Source: Jeotgalicoccus aerolatus
Lineage (GTDB): Bacteria > Bacillota > Bacilli > Staphylococcales > Salinicoccaceae
Direction: 5' to 3'
NCBI RefSeq assembly: GCF_014635205.1
Contig: NZ_BMCN01000001.1
Location: forward strand, 434,001-498,000
DNA: 64,000 nt
Made by a program: the position numbers and the translations under genes. The notes below the pieces were generated by a model. It ran no database searches, had not been told where the DNA came from, and saw only the letters and a list, made by a program, of their open reading frames with translations. Position 1 is the first letter of the stretch. Each line of letters begins with the position of its first letter. Shown piece after piece: positions 54,026 through 63,781 of this stretch.

Positions 54026-54053
54026 ATTGTATATCAATTTGTGTCAAAGTCAA
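54026..54053 (-). promoter_or_regulatory. Putative cccA promoter
   Basis: TTGACT (54053-54048), a 16-bp spacer and TACAAT (54031-54026) on the minus strand. A second TTGACA lies 6 bp downstream of the first and could pair with TATATA. Confidence 0.6.
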
Positions 54054-54079
54054 AACAATTTTGTGAAAAAATTACACTG

Positions 54080-55186
54080 TTAATCCATAAAATCCTTTAA
54101 TTTCTTACTTCTTGACGGATGTCTCAGCTTACGGAGCGCTTTCGCTTCGATTTGTCTGATGCGTTCGCGGGTCACACCGAAAACTTTGCCGACTTCTTCA
54201 AGCGTGCGTGTTCGGCCGTCATCGAGTCCAAAACGGAGTCTAAGTACATTTTCTTCACGATCAGTCAGTGTATCTAAGACATCTTCAAGCTGTTCTTTCA
54301 GCAATTCATAAGCTGCATGATCAGAAGGACTTTGAGCTTCCTGATCTTCTATAAAATCTCCCAGATGACTGTCGTCTTCTTCACCGATCGGCGTTTCAAG
54401 TGAGACAGGTTCCTGAGCAATCTTAAGAATTTCACGTACTTTTTCTGCTGGCAGATCCATTTCTTCCCCGATTTCCTCCGGAGTCGGCTCACGGCCTAAA
54501 TCCTGCAGCAGCTGACGCTGGATACGAATCAGTTTATTAATAGTTTCCACCATGTGAACCGGTATACGAATTGTTCTTGCCTGGTCAGCAATCGCGCGCG
54601 TGATGGCCTGGCGGATCCACCAAGTGGCATAAGTTGAGAATTTAAACCCTTTTGTAAAGTCGAATTTTTCAACTGCTTTAATTAAGCCCATATTACCTTC
54701 CTGGATTAAATCGAGAAAGAGCATACCGCGCCCGACGTAGCGCTTAGCAATACTGACAACAAGACGAAGGTTCGCTTCAGCCAAACGGCTTCTGGCAATG
54801 TCATCACCCTGTTCAATACGTTTCGCAAGTTCAACTTCTTCTGCTGCTGTGAGTAAATCAACACGTCCGATTTCTTTTAAATACATGCGTACTGGGTCAT
54901 TAATTTTAACGCCCGGCGGTGCACTCATATCGTTGAGATCGAGTTTATCATTCGTATCAGACGAGTCTTTTTCGTTAATCATCTGAATTTCATTATCATT
55001 TAATTCATCGAAAAACTCGTCCATTGCATCTGAATCTAATTCGAAATTTGCTAACTTATCAGCAACTTCCTCGTGTGACAGCTGGCCGTCTTTTTTACCT
55101 TTTTCCAGCAGGAATGCTTTAGCCTGCTCAACAGATGTGAATTCAATTTCCTTCGTGTCAGGTGTAATTGCTTTTTTCTTCGCCAT
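54080..55186 (-). CDS. sigA: RNA polymerase primary sigma factor SigA (RpoD)
   Basis: 368-aa housekeeping sigma factor. Region 1.1 is short and acidic. Region 1.2 starts [11 protein letters not shown]; 2.3/2.4 are [22 protein letters not shown]; 3 contains [18 protein letters not shown]; 4.2 is [27 protein letters not shown]. The frame opens seven codons earlier, but AGGAGG is 6 nt before ATG 55186, giving MAKKKAITP. It follows dnaG by 24 bp in the macromolecular synthesis operon. The promoters called here follow its expected consensus. Confidence 0.96.
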   Translation of the reverse strand: MAKKKAITPDTKEIEFTSVEQAKAFLLEKGKKDGQLSHEEVADKLANFELDSDAMDEFFDELNDNEIQMINEKDSSDTNDKLDLNDMSAPPGVKINDPVRMYLKEIGRVDLLTAAEEVELAKRIEQGDDIARSRLAEANLRLVVSIAKRYVGRGMLFLDLIQEGNMGLIKAVEKFDFTKGFKFSTYATWWIRQAITRAIADQARTIRIPVHMVETINKLIRIQRQLLQDLGREPTPEEIGEEMDLPAEKVREILKIAQEPVSLETPIGEEDDSHLGDFIEDQEAQSPSDHAAYELLKEQLEDVLDTLTDREENVLRLRFGLDDGRTRTLEEVGKVFGVTRERIRQIEAKALRKLRHPSRSKKLKDFMD

Positions 55187-55210
55187 ACTGTGCCTCCTAA
55201 TTATCAAAAA

Positions 55211-56965
55211 CTACATTTTGTAAATCCGATTAAGCTCAATCAGTTCCTGTGTCAGCTTAATCTGCAGTTCTATATCATTTTCCTGTTCCGCAATTTCAAG
55301 TTTGCGGTTTAATTCCTGTTTTTCGTTTTCACTATTTCTTATACCACTTAAATCTTCCAGATAATCATTTATTTCACTATGTGAGACATCTTCATGAATC
55401 GACATGCCGTCCAGTTCAATCAGTGTGTCCGTCAGTGCGGGATCAAGATAATTAAGGGCAAGAGAAAGGTCGAAAACGTCATGTGTTTCAAAATAAACAC
55501 AAAGTCCTCTAACTATATCATAATATGGCTTGTACGTTAAGACATACTCATCCAGATTATCTTTATATTCCATAAGGTAAGAAGGATTGGTCATCATTAT
55601 TCTTGTTACATATCGTTCTTTTTTCTGTCTCAAAGACAACTGGGCATGAACCGGTTCGTCTATTGGATAATAATCTTGTGTCTGTTGAACAGGTTCAGGT
55701 ATTTTTTTAGACAACACATTTTTATCGACACCGAAAATAGAACTGATGGAAGTGACCAGGCGCTCTGCTGCAATTCTGTCTTTAACATACTTCAAATCGC
55801 CGGCAATAATATTTAAGTTCTTAGAAAACTTCATATCGTTCTCTTTGGCATCATGCCGGAGCATCTCTGCTTTAAAGTGCAGATAGTGCTGCTGGCGCTC
55901 ATCGATAAACTGCTCGAATTGCTTATCGCCATATGTTTCAATATACTCATCCGGATCCATTTTGTCAGGGATCTTCTGCACGTAGACATTCATGCCCCGC
56001 TGCAGAAGTATATCCCCTACTTTCAGCGTTGCATTGCGCCCGGCACTGTCACCGTCAAACATTATCGTGACGTTCGATGCCAGCCGTTCAAGCAGATTTA
56101 AGTTCTCCTGGCTGAGTTCCGTCCCCATAGTTGCGACGATATGTTTCACTTTTGTCATTTTAACTTTCAGAACATCGAGATGCCCTTCCATTAAAATAAT
56201 ATTATCGAGTTTTCTCACGTATTTTCTAGCGTCATGTAGGTTAAAAAATAATTCGCGCTTTTTAAAGATTTCTGTCTCAGGCGTATTTAAATACTTTGGT
56301 TCACTGCCGTCAACACTTCTTGCAGTAAAACCGACATGGTGGCCCTGATGATTTTTAATCGGAATCATGATACGCCCGACAAAACGGTCGTAATATGAAA
56401 AGTTCTCTTCATTTCTCGATAACAGACCCGCCTGGTATGCAGTCTCTTCATTGTAGCCTTGTTCGAGTAATGCATTTTTAGCAAAATACGACATATTCGG
56501 TGCAAACCCTATTTTCTCACTGCGGATCAGTTCTGGACTGAATCCGCGGTCAAGCATATACTGCAGCGGTTTTTCACCTTCGTTAGTATTCATCAAAAGA
56601 TGATGATATAAATCCGTCATATAATCGTGCATGCGAATCAGCGTCATATCGCTTTCTGCAACATCATTCGTTTGTGTATCTATTTTTATATTCAGCGGTT
56701 CTCCGAGTTTCTGGGCCGCTTCAGCAAATGAAACATTCTCTATTTCCATTAAGAACTGAAAGACATTACCGCCTTTTTTACAGCCGAAACAGTGCGCAAT
56801 CTGTTTATCCGGACTGACGGAAAAGGACGGTGTCTTTTCATCGTGAAACGGACAGAGACCAACATAGTTTCTGCCTCGCCGTTCAAGTTTAATGTAACTT
56901 GCGACTAACTCGGTAATGTCGGTCTCGTCTTTTATTTTTGCTATAGTTTCCTCGGGTATTCTCAC
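55211..56965 (-). CDS. dnaG: DNA primase DnaG
   Basis: 584-aa primase. The N-terminal zinc-binding domain has GLCPFHDEKTPSFSVSP and IAHCFGCKKGGN (Cys 38, His 41, Cys 59, Cys 62). The TOPRIM core shows NIILMEGHLDVLK and MFDGDSAGRNAT. The C-terminal helicase-interaction domain is Glu/Leu-rich. The frame extends nine codons upstream, but GAGGG lies 7 nt before GTG 56965 and the protein then starts MRIPEETI like its relatives. Cotranscribed with sigA. Confidence 0.94.
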   Translation of the reverse strand: MRIPEETIAKIKDETDITELVASYIKLERRGRNYVGLCPFHDEKTPSFSVSPDKQIAHCFGCKKGGNVFQFLMEIENVSFAEAAQKLGEPLNIKIDTQTNDVAESDMTLIRMHDYMTDLYHHLLMNTNEGEKPLQYMLDRGFSPELIRSEKIGFAPNMSYFAKNALLEQGYNEETAYQAGLLSRNEENFSYYDRFVGRIMIPIKNHQGHHVGFTARSVDGSEPKYLNTPETEIFKKRELFFNLHDARKYVRKLDNIILMEGHLDVLKVKMTKVKHIVATMGTELSQENLNLLERLASNVTIMFDGDSAGRNATLKVGDILLQRGMNVYVQKIPDKMDPDEYIETYGDKQFEQFIDERQQHYLHFKAEMLRHDAKENDMKFSKNLNIIAGDLKYVKDRIAAERLVTSISSIFGVDKNVLSKKIPEPVQQTQDYYPIDEPVHAQLSLRQKKERYVTRIMMTNPSYLMEYKDNLDEYVLTYKPYYDIVRGLCVYFETHDVFDLSLALNYLDPALTDTLIELDGMSIHEDVSHSEINDYLEDLSGIRNSENEKQELNRKLEIAEQENDIELQIKLTQELIELNRIYKM

Positions 56966-56969
56966 ACTA

Positions 56970-57794
56970 TCACCCTCTAATATTACTCTCACTATCTACA
57001 TACTTCATAATTGCATTTGCCGTTTCTTCGATTGCCTTATCCGAGACATCGATAACGGGGCAGCCGATTTTCCCTATAATTTCATCGAAATATACAAGTT
57101 CTTCTTCTATACGGCGGCTGTTGGCATACATAGCCGTATCTTTTAAGCCGAGCTGGCTTAAGCGTTCTTTACGTATTTTGTACAGCGTATCCGGATTAAT
57201 TCTGAGCGCAACACACTTATCCGGATTGACGTCGAACAGTTCAGACGGCGGTTTAACTTCCGGTACAAGCGGAACGTTCATTACCTTGTATTTTTTTAGT
57301 GCTAAAAACTGTGACAGCGGTGTTTTTGACGTTCTTGATACGCCGAGGAGTACGATATCCGCTTTTTCCAGACCGCTCGTATCCTTGCCGTCGTCGTATT
57401 TGACGGCAAATTCGATCGCTTCAATTTTCTTGAAGTAATCTTCATCAAGCCGGTGCACCCTGCCCGGTTCATTATAAGGTTCAAGTCCAGTCGCCTTGGC
57501 AATCTGATCCATCAGCGGACCCATTACATCTATATAAGCAATCTCTTCATTATTCAGTTCTTCAGCCATATATTTTCTAAGGGTTGGAGTAATTAAAGTA
57601 TATACGACAATTGCATTTTTACTTTTGGCTAAATCAATCACATCATCTACATCTTCTGTATTGTTTACATAAGGATAGCGATCGATGACATTATCCGGTG
57701 CATCGATTTTAAATTGTGACAGACATGCCTTGGTAACAAGTTCACCTGTTTCTCCTACTGAATCTGATGCTACGATGATTTTAAAAGTCGACAT
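56970..57794 (-). CDS. Kinase/pyrophosphorylase of the PDRP/PSRP family (YqfL)
   Basis: 274-aa DUF299 protein. In other bacteria this family both phosphorylates (with ADP) and dephosphorylates pyruvate phosphate dikinase or PEP synthetase. The P-loop-like motif is [15 protein letters not shown], and the N-terminus [14 protein letters not shown] is conserved. Like Bacillus yqfL, it follows ccpN, and there it is tied to CcpN-controlled gluconeogenesis. The target in this organism is not shown here. Confidence 0.9.
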   Translation of the reverse strand: MSTFKIIVASDSVGETGELVTKACLSQFKIDAPDNVIDRYPYVNNTEDVDDVIDLAKSKNAIVVYTLITPTLRKYMAEELNNEEIAYIDVMGPLMDQIAKATGLEPYNEPGRVHRLDEDYFKKIEAIEFAVKYDDGKDTSGLEKADIVLLGVSRTSKTPLSQFLALKKYKVMNVPLVPEVKPPSELFDVNPDKCVALRINPDTLYKIRKERLSQLGLKDTAMYANSRRIEEELVYFDEIIGKIGCPVIDVSDKAIEETANAIMKYVDSESNIRG

Positions 57795-57801
57795 TATTTA
57801 T

Positions 57802-58419
57802 TCACTCCATTAAGTTTACAAATACTTTTGTAATATTGGTTTTAGTAATTCTGCCTATCACTTCAATTTTACCGTTTGTTTCTTTAACAACCGGCAATGA
57901 ATCAATCTGCCTGTCGATAATCTGTTTGGCAACATATAAAAGCAAATCATCCGGATAACACATAGTTATACCCGGTTTTTGAGTCATCACTGCACTGACT
58001 GGTGTATTTTCTATATCATCAAAGCTCATCGTGCCCTTCAGCAAATCTTTTCTTGAGACGACACCTTCCAAAGACTGTTCACTGTCAATCACATAAAGAG
58101 TCCCGACATCTTCAAGGAACATCTTCACGATTGCATCGTATATACTCGTTGTTGTTGTAATTAAGATCGGCAGACTTTGGACATCTCTCACCAGTATGTT
58201 ATTGACTTTAAGTGCAATCACATCATTGGTCTCCTTGCCCGTATAGAAATACCCGACACGCGGCCTCGCATCTAAAAAACCTGACATAGTCAGTATTGCT
58301 AAATCCGGCCTTAAAGTGGCACGGGTCAATGACAGCTGCGCGGCAATCTTGCTGCCTGTAATCGGTCCATGCTGTTTTACTATGCTTAATATTTTTTCTT
58401 GACGTTCGTTCAGTTCCAC
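57802..58419 (-). CDS. ccpN: Transcriptional regulator CcpN (HTH + CBS pair)
   Basis: 205-aa repressor: an N-terminal winged HTH (ILSIVKQHGPITGSKIAAQL; SLTRATLRPDLAILTMSGFL) and two CBS domains (about residues 75-130 and 140-200) that bind nucleotides. In B. subtilis CcpN represses gluconeogenic genes under glycolytic growth. The start is GTG 58419 with GGGAG 7 nt upstream. Divergent from the T-box-controlled glyS; order ccpN-yqfL-dnaG-sigA is conserved. Confidence 0.9.
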   Translation of the reverse strand: MELNERQEKILSIVKQHGPITGSKIAAQLSLTRATLRPDLAILTMSGFLDARPRVGYFYTGKETNDVIALKVNNILVRDVQSLPILITTTTSIYDAIVKMFLEDVGTLYVIDSEQSLEGVVSRKDLLKGTMSFDDIENTPVSAVMTQKPGITMCYPDDLLLYVAKQIIDRQIDSLPVVKETNGKIEVIGRITKTNITKVFVNLME

Positions 58420-58481
58420 GTACTCACTCCCAACATAATATATTATATAATATTTACCGGCATAAAGAAATATCCTCGCAC

Positions 58482-58510
58482 TTGCATTCGTCAGAAGGTA
58501 ATTATATAAT
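58482..58510 (+). promoter_or_regulatory. Consensus-like promoter for the glyS leader
   Basis: TTGCAT (58482-58487), a 17-bp spacer and TATAAT (58505-58510), with start expected near 58517. The -10 overlaps bases that could form the 5' strand of T-box Stem I (see findings). Confidence 0.6.
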
Positions 58511-58680
58511 GAGCTTAAGCGAGTTAAGGACGGTGTGAGCTTAACAGAGAAAATGGCATATAATTTAAAATCACTATTTAATTAATCTTATATATAAAAG
58601 CGAGTTTTATACTAAAATGGGTGGAACCGCGGGCATTGCTCGTCCCTGGATAGCATTTTTATGCTGTCCGGGGATTTTTT
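58500..58680 (+). promoter_or_regulatory. Glycine T-box leader with terminator
   Basis: The T-box motif GGGTGGAACCGCGGGC is at 58619-58634. An upstream Stem I-like segment has GCGAG and GGTGTGAG, as in glycyl T-boxes, and GGC at 58555-58557 is positioned as the specifier codon (Gly). A hairpin, roughly 58642-58674, with TTTTTT (58675-58680) is the terminator that uncharged tRNA-Gly would prevent. It fills the 315-bp gap between ccpN and glyS. Confidence 0.9.
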
Positions 58681-58734
58681 CGTACCATCCCTGCTTTTTA
58701 TATAAGTTAATAATAAAAAGGAGCTGCATTAACA

Positions 58735-60111
58735 ATGAATATGGACACAATTGTAAACTTGTCAAAAACAAGAGGATTTGTTTTTCCAGGAAGTGAAATT
58801 TACGGCGGCCTTGCAAACACTTGGGATTACGGCCCACTCGGCATCGAACTTAAAAATAACGTAAAAGCTGCATGGTGGAAAAAATTCATTCAGGAATCTC
58901 CATACAATGTCGGTCTCGACGCTGCGATTCTGATGAATCCTAAAACTTGGGAAGCATCCGGTCACCTGAACAACTTTAATGACCCGATGATCGACTGTAA
59001 ACAATGTAAATCACGTCACCGCGCTGACAAACTGATTGAAGATGTTATGCAGAAAGAAGATGATACTTTCGTTGCGGACGGCTTGTCATTTGAAACAATG
59101 AAAGAACTTATCGACGATAAAAATATCGACTGCCCGACTTGCGGTGCTCACGATTACACTGATATCCGCCAGTTCAACTTAATGTTTAAAACATTCCAGG
59201 GTGTTACTGAAGGTTCTACAAACGAATTATTCCTGCGTCCCGAAACAGCACAAGGTATTTTTGTAAACTACAAAAATGTTCAGCGTACAATGCGTAAAAA
59301 ACTGCCATTTGGTATCGGACAAGTCGGTAAATCATTCCGTAACGAAATTACACCGGGTAACTTTACTTTCAGAACCCGTGAATTTGATCAGATGGAACTC
59401 GAATTCTTCTGTAAACCGGGTACTGAAATGGAATGGCAAACTTACTGGAAAGAATTTGCAGTTAAATGGCTGAAAGATTTAAACTTAAAAGAAGAAAATA
59501 CCCGCCTGCGCGAGCATGACGAAGATGAACTCTCTCACTACTCTAATGCAACGACAGATATTGAGTACAAATTCCCGTTTGGCTGGGGCGAGCTCTGGGG
59601 TGTTGCCAGCCGTACAGACTATGATCTACGTCAGCACATGGAACATTCAAATGAAGATTTCAGATATCACGATCCTGAAACAAATGAGAAATATATTCCA
59701 TACTGCATCGAACCGTCACTCGGTCTTGACCGTATGACACTTGCATTCTTAACGGATGCTTATGAAGAGGAAGCACTCGAGTCAGGAGAATCACGCACAG
59801 TGCTTCGTCTGCACCCGGCTCTGGCACCGTATAAAGCAGCAGTGCTGCCTTTATCGAAAAAACTGAGCGAAGATGCTATGGAAGTATACAGTACTATTGC
59901 GGGTGACTTTAACGTTGAATTCGATGAGTCACAATCAATCGGTAAACGTTACCGCCGTCAGGATGAAATCGGTACACCTTACTGTATTACTTTTGACTTC
60001 GATTCTCTTGAAGATAAAAAAGTCACTGTAAGAGACCGTGATACAATGGAACAAACACGTATAGCAATTGACGAACTTCACGATTTCCTGTCATCAAGAA
60101 TTAAGTTTTAA
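58735..60111 (+). CDS. glyS: Glycyl-tRNA synthetase (single-chain type)
   Basis: 458-aa class II synthetase of the homodimeric type, different from the two-subunit GlyQ/GlyS of B. subtilis. Motif 1 region [13 protein letters not shown]; motif 2 [28 protein letters not shown]; motif 3 [14 protein letters not shown]. The anticodon-binding domain fills about 365-458. GGAG precedes ATG 58735. It is controlled by a glycine T-box. It is on the plus strand, opposite to ccpN and recO that flank it. Confidence 0.95.
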   Translation: MNMDTIVNLSKTRGFVFPGSEIYGGLANTWDYGPLGIELKNNVKAAWWKKFIQESPYNVGLDAAILMNPKTWEASGHLNNFNDPMIDCKQCKSRHRADKLIEDVMQKEDDTFVADGLSFETMKELIDDKNIDCPTCGAHDYTDIRQFNLMFKTFQGVTEGSTNELFLRPETAQGIFVNYKNVQRTMRKKLPFGIGQVGKSFRNEITPGNFTFRTREFDQMELEFFCKPGTEMEWQTYWKEFAVKWLKDLNLKEENTRLREHDEDELSHYSNATTDIEYKFPFGWGELWGVASRTDYDLRQHMEHSNEDFRYHDPETNEKYIPYCIEPSLGLDRMTLAFLTDAYEEEALESGESRTVLRLHPALAPYKAAVLPLSKKLSEDAMEVYSTIAGDFNVEFDESQSIGKRYRRQDEIGTPYCITFDFDSLEDKKVTVRDRDTMEQTRIAIDELHDFLSSRIKF

Positions 60112-60116
60112 AAGCT

Positions 60117-60146
60117 GAGGTGCCCCTTACCGGGGGTGCCTTTTAT
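60117..60146 (+). terminator. Terminator after glyS
   Basis: AGGTGCCCC pairs with GGGGTGCCT through two G-U wobbles, followed by TTTATAC. Confidence 0.78.
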
Positions 60147-60173
60147 ACATATTTTTATTAATGGAGGATGCAT

Positions 60174-60779
60174 ATGAAAAGAGGCACGCTGCTTATTGCA
60201 CTGCTCCTCATACTCAGCGCATGCGGTACAGACGAAGTAGAAACGATGTCTTACTACGGCAATACGATGGAAGAATTTGAAGCAATAAATCAGCACAATG
60301 AGACGTTTTCTTCTGATGATATGGAAGGAAAAGTCTGGCTGGCGAATATGATATTTACAGAATGTGTAACTGTCTGCCCGCCGATGACACAAAATATGAC
60401 CGAGCTGACACAGGAACTGGACAGTCAGGGCCTTGAAGATATTGGTATTATCAGCTTTTCAGTCGATCCCGAAACGGATAGCCCGGAAGTGCTCAGTGAA
60501 TATATGAGCTGGTATAGCCCATCAGAAAATATAGAATGGCAAATGATGACCGGTTACGATTTTGAATATATTCGTGACTACGCTCTTAATAACTTTAAAA
60601 CAGTAGTTAAAGCGCCGCAGGACGGTTCAAATCAAGTCATGCACGGTACAGGCATATACTTAATCGATGAAAACGGTACGCTTATTAAGGATTACACTGG
60701 TGTCGATGCCGGAGATAACACATTTGAGACAGAAGAAATTGTAGAAGATGTTAAATCAATGACTGCTAATTTGAATTAG
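60174..60779 (+). CDS. SCO1/SenC family copper-binding lipoprotein (YpmQ-like)
   Basis: 201-aa extracellular lipoprotein, lipobox LILSAC (Cys about 17). It has a thioredoxin fold with the copper-site CxxxC (TECVTVCPPM) and the conserved His in VMHGTGIYLID. SCO1 proteins deliver copper to the CuA centre of cytochrome c oxidase. ATG 60174 lies 6 nt after GGAGG; the ATG 6 nt earlier overlaps that site. It stands alone with its own terminator. With the cytochrome c550 in this window it hints at an aerobic caa3-type respiratory chain. Confidence 0.9.
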   Translation: MKRGTLLIALLLILSACGTDEVETMSYYGNTMEEFEAINQHNETFSSDDMEGKVWLANMIFTECVTVCPPMTQNMTELTQELDSQGLEDIGIISFSVDPETDSPEVLSEYMSWYSPSENIEWQMMTGYDFEYIRDYALNNFKTVVKAPQDGSNQVMHGTGIYLIDENGTLIKDYTGVDAGDNTFETEEIVEDVKSMTANLN

Positions 60780-60839
60780 CAGTCAAACTTGAGTCCTGAA
60801 ACAGAGGATGATCGAATGTAATGCATTCTAAACAAGCTA

Positions 60840-60890
60840 AAAAAACCGTACGGCAGATCACCATGATTAACTGCCGTACGGTTTTTTTTA
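60840..60890. terminator. Bidirectional terminator between SCO1 gene and recO
   Basis: AAAAACCGTACGGCAG/CTGCCGTACGGTTTTT 16-bp stem with a 14-nt loop and long T-tract on both strands. The recO stop lies in its right flank. Confidence 0.9.
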
Positions 60891-61634
60891 TTTAAGCGGT
60901 TCGATTAACTTTCTGCTTCTGAAATAGACTCCGCTGTATTCATCGTAAAGAACTTCGATAAATTTAAGCAGCTGTCTTGCAAGTGCTTCAGATATTTTTA
61001 TACTGTTAATGTCATCCAGTTTAACCTGTTTTAAATAGAGTGCGAAATACAGTACTCTGTTGCTGACGGCGATTGCCCGTTCCATCGTTTCTTCTGACAG
61101 ACAGTCCGTACAGATGACATTGTGATATTTAAACGAATAGTGGCTGTACTTTTTATAATTTGGCTTGCCGCATACTGCACAAGTAACAAGGTTAAGCTCA
61201 CCGCCGTATGCCGGCAGCATCTTAATCAGAACCAGTGATGTGACTGCATAATTTTCATTGCCTTCATCGAGCAGCTTAAAACCTTTTTTCAACAGCCGGT
61301 AAAATGCAGGTTCCGGCCTGTCATCCTCTAAGGCTCTTGTCACCACTTCGAGGACATAGCTGGCGTGCGTGTACACGTCAAAGTTTTCATTGATATTTTT
61401 ATAACGCTCAGTGACATCGACGTCATTCAGCGTCCCCATGCCTTTAAATCTGTTATAGGTAAACAAAGCTTCGAGGTAGCCCTGGCGGAGTGTAATAAAT
61501 TGATTTCTCGGTTTATTAAATCCGCGGACCATTAGAGGCACCTGTTCCCCATTTTCTGTTAATACAGTAATAATCCGGCTCGACTCGCTGTAGCTCGTCT
61601 GCCGGATCATCATACCGGTTTGCTGATAGATCAT
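60888..61634 (-). CDS. recO: DNA repair protein RecO
   Basis: 248-aa recombination mediator that helps load RecA with RecR/RecF. The N-terminal OB fold begins MIYQQTGMMIRQTSYSESS with a helical C-terminal domain and a zinc site CAVCGK plus CTDC. GGGTGAGAG precedes the ATG. Located after era as in most Firmicutes. Confidence 0.93.
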   Translation of the reverse strand: MIYQQTGMMIRQTSYSESSRIITVLTENGEQVPLMVRGFNKPRNQFITLRQGYLEALFTYNRFKGMGTLNDVDVTERYKNINENFDVYTHASYVLEVVTRALEDDRPEPAFYRLLKKGFKLLDEGNENYAVTSLVLIKMLPAYGGELNLVTCAVCGKPNYKKYSHYSFKYHNVICTDCLSEETMERAIAVSNRVLYFALYLKQVKLDDINSIKISEALARQLLKFIEVLYDEYSGVYFRSRKLIEPLK

Positions 61635-61648
61635 TCTCTCACCCAGTT

Positions 61649-62557
61649 TTAGTATTCTTCGTCTTTATATCCAAGCGATCTGATGAATGTCGGCTTATTG
61701 CGCCAGTCTTTCTGTACTTTTACCCACAGTTCTAAATACACTTTGCTGCCGAGTAAATTTTCTATATCCTTACGGGCTTCACGGCCGATTTCTTTAAGCA
61801 TTTTACCGCCCTTGCCGATAACCATGCCCTTTTGAGATTCCCGTTCGACGTATATCAGGGCTTCAACTTTAACTTTTCCGCCCTCGTCATCACCTTTCAT
61901 TTTAAGCACTTCGACTCCAATGGCATGAGGCAGCTCCTGGCTCAACTTATGCAGCGCTTTTTCACGAATCAGTTCACTCACGATGAAGTGCTCCGGGTGA
62001 TCGGTAATACGGTCTTCAGGGTAATACATCGGACCTTCTGGAAGATGGGATTCAATCACAGATAAAAGACGATCAATATTATTGCCCTGCAGCGCAGAGA
62101 TCGGTACAACATCACTGAATTCAAGTTTGTCTTTGTACACTTCTATTTGTTTAATCAATTCATCCGGATGGATTAAATCAATTTTATTTAACACTAATAT
62201 AATCGGTGTTTTCGTATTTTTAAGCATATCAATTATAAATTCGTCACCGCGGCCAATTTCTTCAGCCGCGTTAATGATGAACAGAATCACTTCAGTTTCC
62301 CGTAAAGTATTGCGGGCAACTTTCATCATATGCTCGCCGAGCTGGTGTTTCGGTTTGTGTATACCCGGTGTATCGATAAAAATCATCTGAGCCTTGTCTT
62401 TAGTATATACCCCTTGAATTTTATTTCTTGTCGTTTGGGGTTTGTCAGACATAATTGCCACTTTTTGTCCGAGTACTTTATTCATAAATGTTGATTTACC
62501 AACATTCGGTCGTCCAATTATGCTGACAAAACCTGATTTAAAACCATCGAAATCCAT
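61649..62557 (-). CDS. era: GTPase Era
   Basis: 302-aa ribosome-assembly GTPase. G1 [11 protein letters not shown]2-region TTRNKIQG, G3 DTPGIHKP, G4 NKIDLI, G5 ISALQG. The C-terminal KH domain has [15 protein letters not shown] and binds the 16S rRNA 3' end. The ATG overlaps the cdd stop by 1 bp (TAATG). Order era-cdd-dgkA-ybeY-phoH (reading upstream) is conserved. Confidence 0.95.
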   Translation of the reverse strand: MDFDGFKSGFVSIIGRPNVGKSTFMNKVLGQKVAIMSDKPQTTRNKIQGVYTKDKAQMIFIDTPGIHKPKHQLGEHMMKVARNTLRETEVILFIINAAEEIGRGDEFIIDMLKNTKTPIILVLNKIDLIHPDELIKQIEVYKDKLEFSDVVPISALQGNNIDRLLSVIESHLPEGPMYYPEDRITDHPEHFIVSELIREKALHKLSQELPHAIGVEVLKMKGDDEGGKVKVEALIYVERESQKGMVIGKGGKMLKEIGREARKDIENLLGSKVYLELWVKVQKDWRNKPTFIRSLGYKDEEY

Positions 62558-62964
62558 TATTCCATATCCTTCCCGCTAAAACCGAGCGGCAACAGATCGT
62601 CTACCGTACGTTTTATTACTTCGCCTGATTTACTTGTTAAATAAACTGGCATATCATCGTGGCATAACTCTTTCATTACTTGTCTGCAGACACCGCATGG
62701 GCTGGCAGGTTCAGGCGAATCCGTTATAACGACAATCGCTTTAAATTTTCGTTTATTATTAGCATAGGCACTGACCAGCGCTGTACGTTCCGCACAAATA
62801 GCAGCTGGATGGGCAGCGTTCTCTATGTTTGCCCCGTATATATATTCATCATCTTCTGTAATTAGCAGGGCACCTACATTAAAATTTGAGTACGGTGTGT
62901 AGGCACGTTTCTGTGCATTTTGAACTTCTGTCAGCCATTCTTCTTTAAAAATTCCGTCGTTCAT
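62557..62964 (-). CDS. cdd: Cytidine deaminase
   Basis: 135-aa zinc enzyme that converts cytidine to uridine for salvage. The catalytic motif is [10 protein letters not shown] (His/Cys + Glu) and the second zinc site PCGVCRQVM. The segment [14 protein letters not shown] differs a little from the usual NAAYPAGICAERTA but keeps all ligands. TAGGAGG precedes the ATG. Translationally coupled to era. Confidence 0.95.
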   Translation of the reverse strand: MNDGIFKEEWLTEVQNAQKRAYTPYSNFNVGALLITEDDEYIYGANIENAAHPAAICAERTALVSAYANNKRKFKAIVVITDSPEPASPCGVCRQVMKELCHDDMPVYLTSKSGEVIKRTVDDLLPLGFSGKDME

Positions 62965-62982
62965 ACTTAGTCCTCCTAATAT

Positions 62983-63324
62983 TTAAACAAAATACGGCAA
63001 GAGGATAATCATACCGGCAATTACAGCATATAAACTTGAAAAAATCACTGCCGCAGCTGCGATATCCTTCGCATAGCGGGCAAGTATATGGTAATCATCG
63101 GTAACTAAATCCACCGTATATTCTATTGCACTATTTAATATCTCTGTAATTAAAACTAAAAATATTGCTGTTATTATAAACAGCCACTCAACAGCGGTAA
63201 TATTTACAGCAAAACAAATAAATATAACTGCCATTGCAATGATTATATGCAGTAAAAATTTTCTGTCTTTCTTAAACAGCTGTACAATTCCCTGGAGAGG
63301 ATGTTTAAACCGATTAAAATTAAT
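62983..63324 (-). CDS. dgkA: Diacylglycerol/undecaprenol kinase (DgkA family)
   Basis: Small integral-membrane kinase, 113 aa if begun at ATT 63324. Signatures: NRFKHPLQGIVQLFKKDRKF at the N-terminus, three spans, EILNSAIEYTVDLV and ARYAKDIAAAAV with the catalytic Glu. Gram-positive members phosphorylate undecaprenol. The first ATG in frame (63234) would delete 30 conserved residues, and no ATG, GTG or TTG exists between the in-frame stop at 63331-63333 and the conserved N-terminus. GGTG lies about 9 nt before ATT 63324, an infC-like rare start. The frame overlaps the end of ybeY. Confidence 0.75.
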   Translation of the reverse strand: MNFNRFKHPLQGIVQLFKKDRKFLLHIIIAMAVIFICFAVNITAVEWLFIITAIFLVLITEILNSAIEYTVDLVTDDYHILARYAKDIAAAAVIFSSLYAVIAGMIILLPYFV

Positions 63325-63781
63325 CTCTGGTCACACCGTAAGCATTGAGTATTTCTTCCTGCTTACCATTCATAACCGCTTCCTCATCGCTCTCCATATG
63401 ATCGTAGCCCAGCAGATGTAAAAAGCCGTGCAGGCTTAGAAATAACAATTCACGGCGGTAGCTGTGCCCGTAATCAGCGGCCTGCTCTTTGGCACGGTCA
63501 CTGCTGATCACAATATCACCTAAAGTTCTCGGTGCATCATCGGGAATAATATTTACTTCGTCTTCTTCAAGTGCAAAAGAAATCACATCTGTGACACTGT
63601 CTTTATCCCGATAATCTCTATTAATATTTTTAATTTCCTCATTAGAAACGAATGATACTGATACTTCTGCATCTCCCGCTTCTTTTAAATAATCATAGGC
63701 AAATGATAACAGTTCTGAAATATCTTTCATTTCTGACTCTGCTGCATAATTATCCTCGTTTATAAAGTCTATATTGATCAT
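63320..63781 (-). CDS. ybeY: Endoribonuclease YbeY
   Basis: 153-aa zinc-dependent RNase needed for 16S rRNA maturation. The zinc site is the H-x3-H-x5-H motif in [13 protein letters not shown], with [10 protein letters not shown] and [14 protein letters not shown] also conserved. The start overlaps the phoH stop by 4 bp (ATGA). Followed by dgkA. Confidence 0.94.
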   Translation of the reverse strand: MINIDFINEDNYAAESEMKDISELLSFAYDYLKEAGDAEVSVSFVSNEEIKNINRDYRDKDSVTDVISFALEEDEVNIIPDDAPRTLGDIVISSDRAKEQAADYGHSYRRELLFLSLHGFLHLLGYDHMESDEEAVMNGKQEEILNAYGVTRD

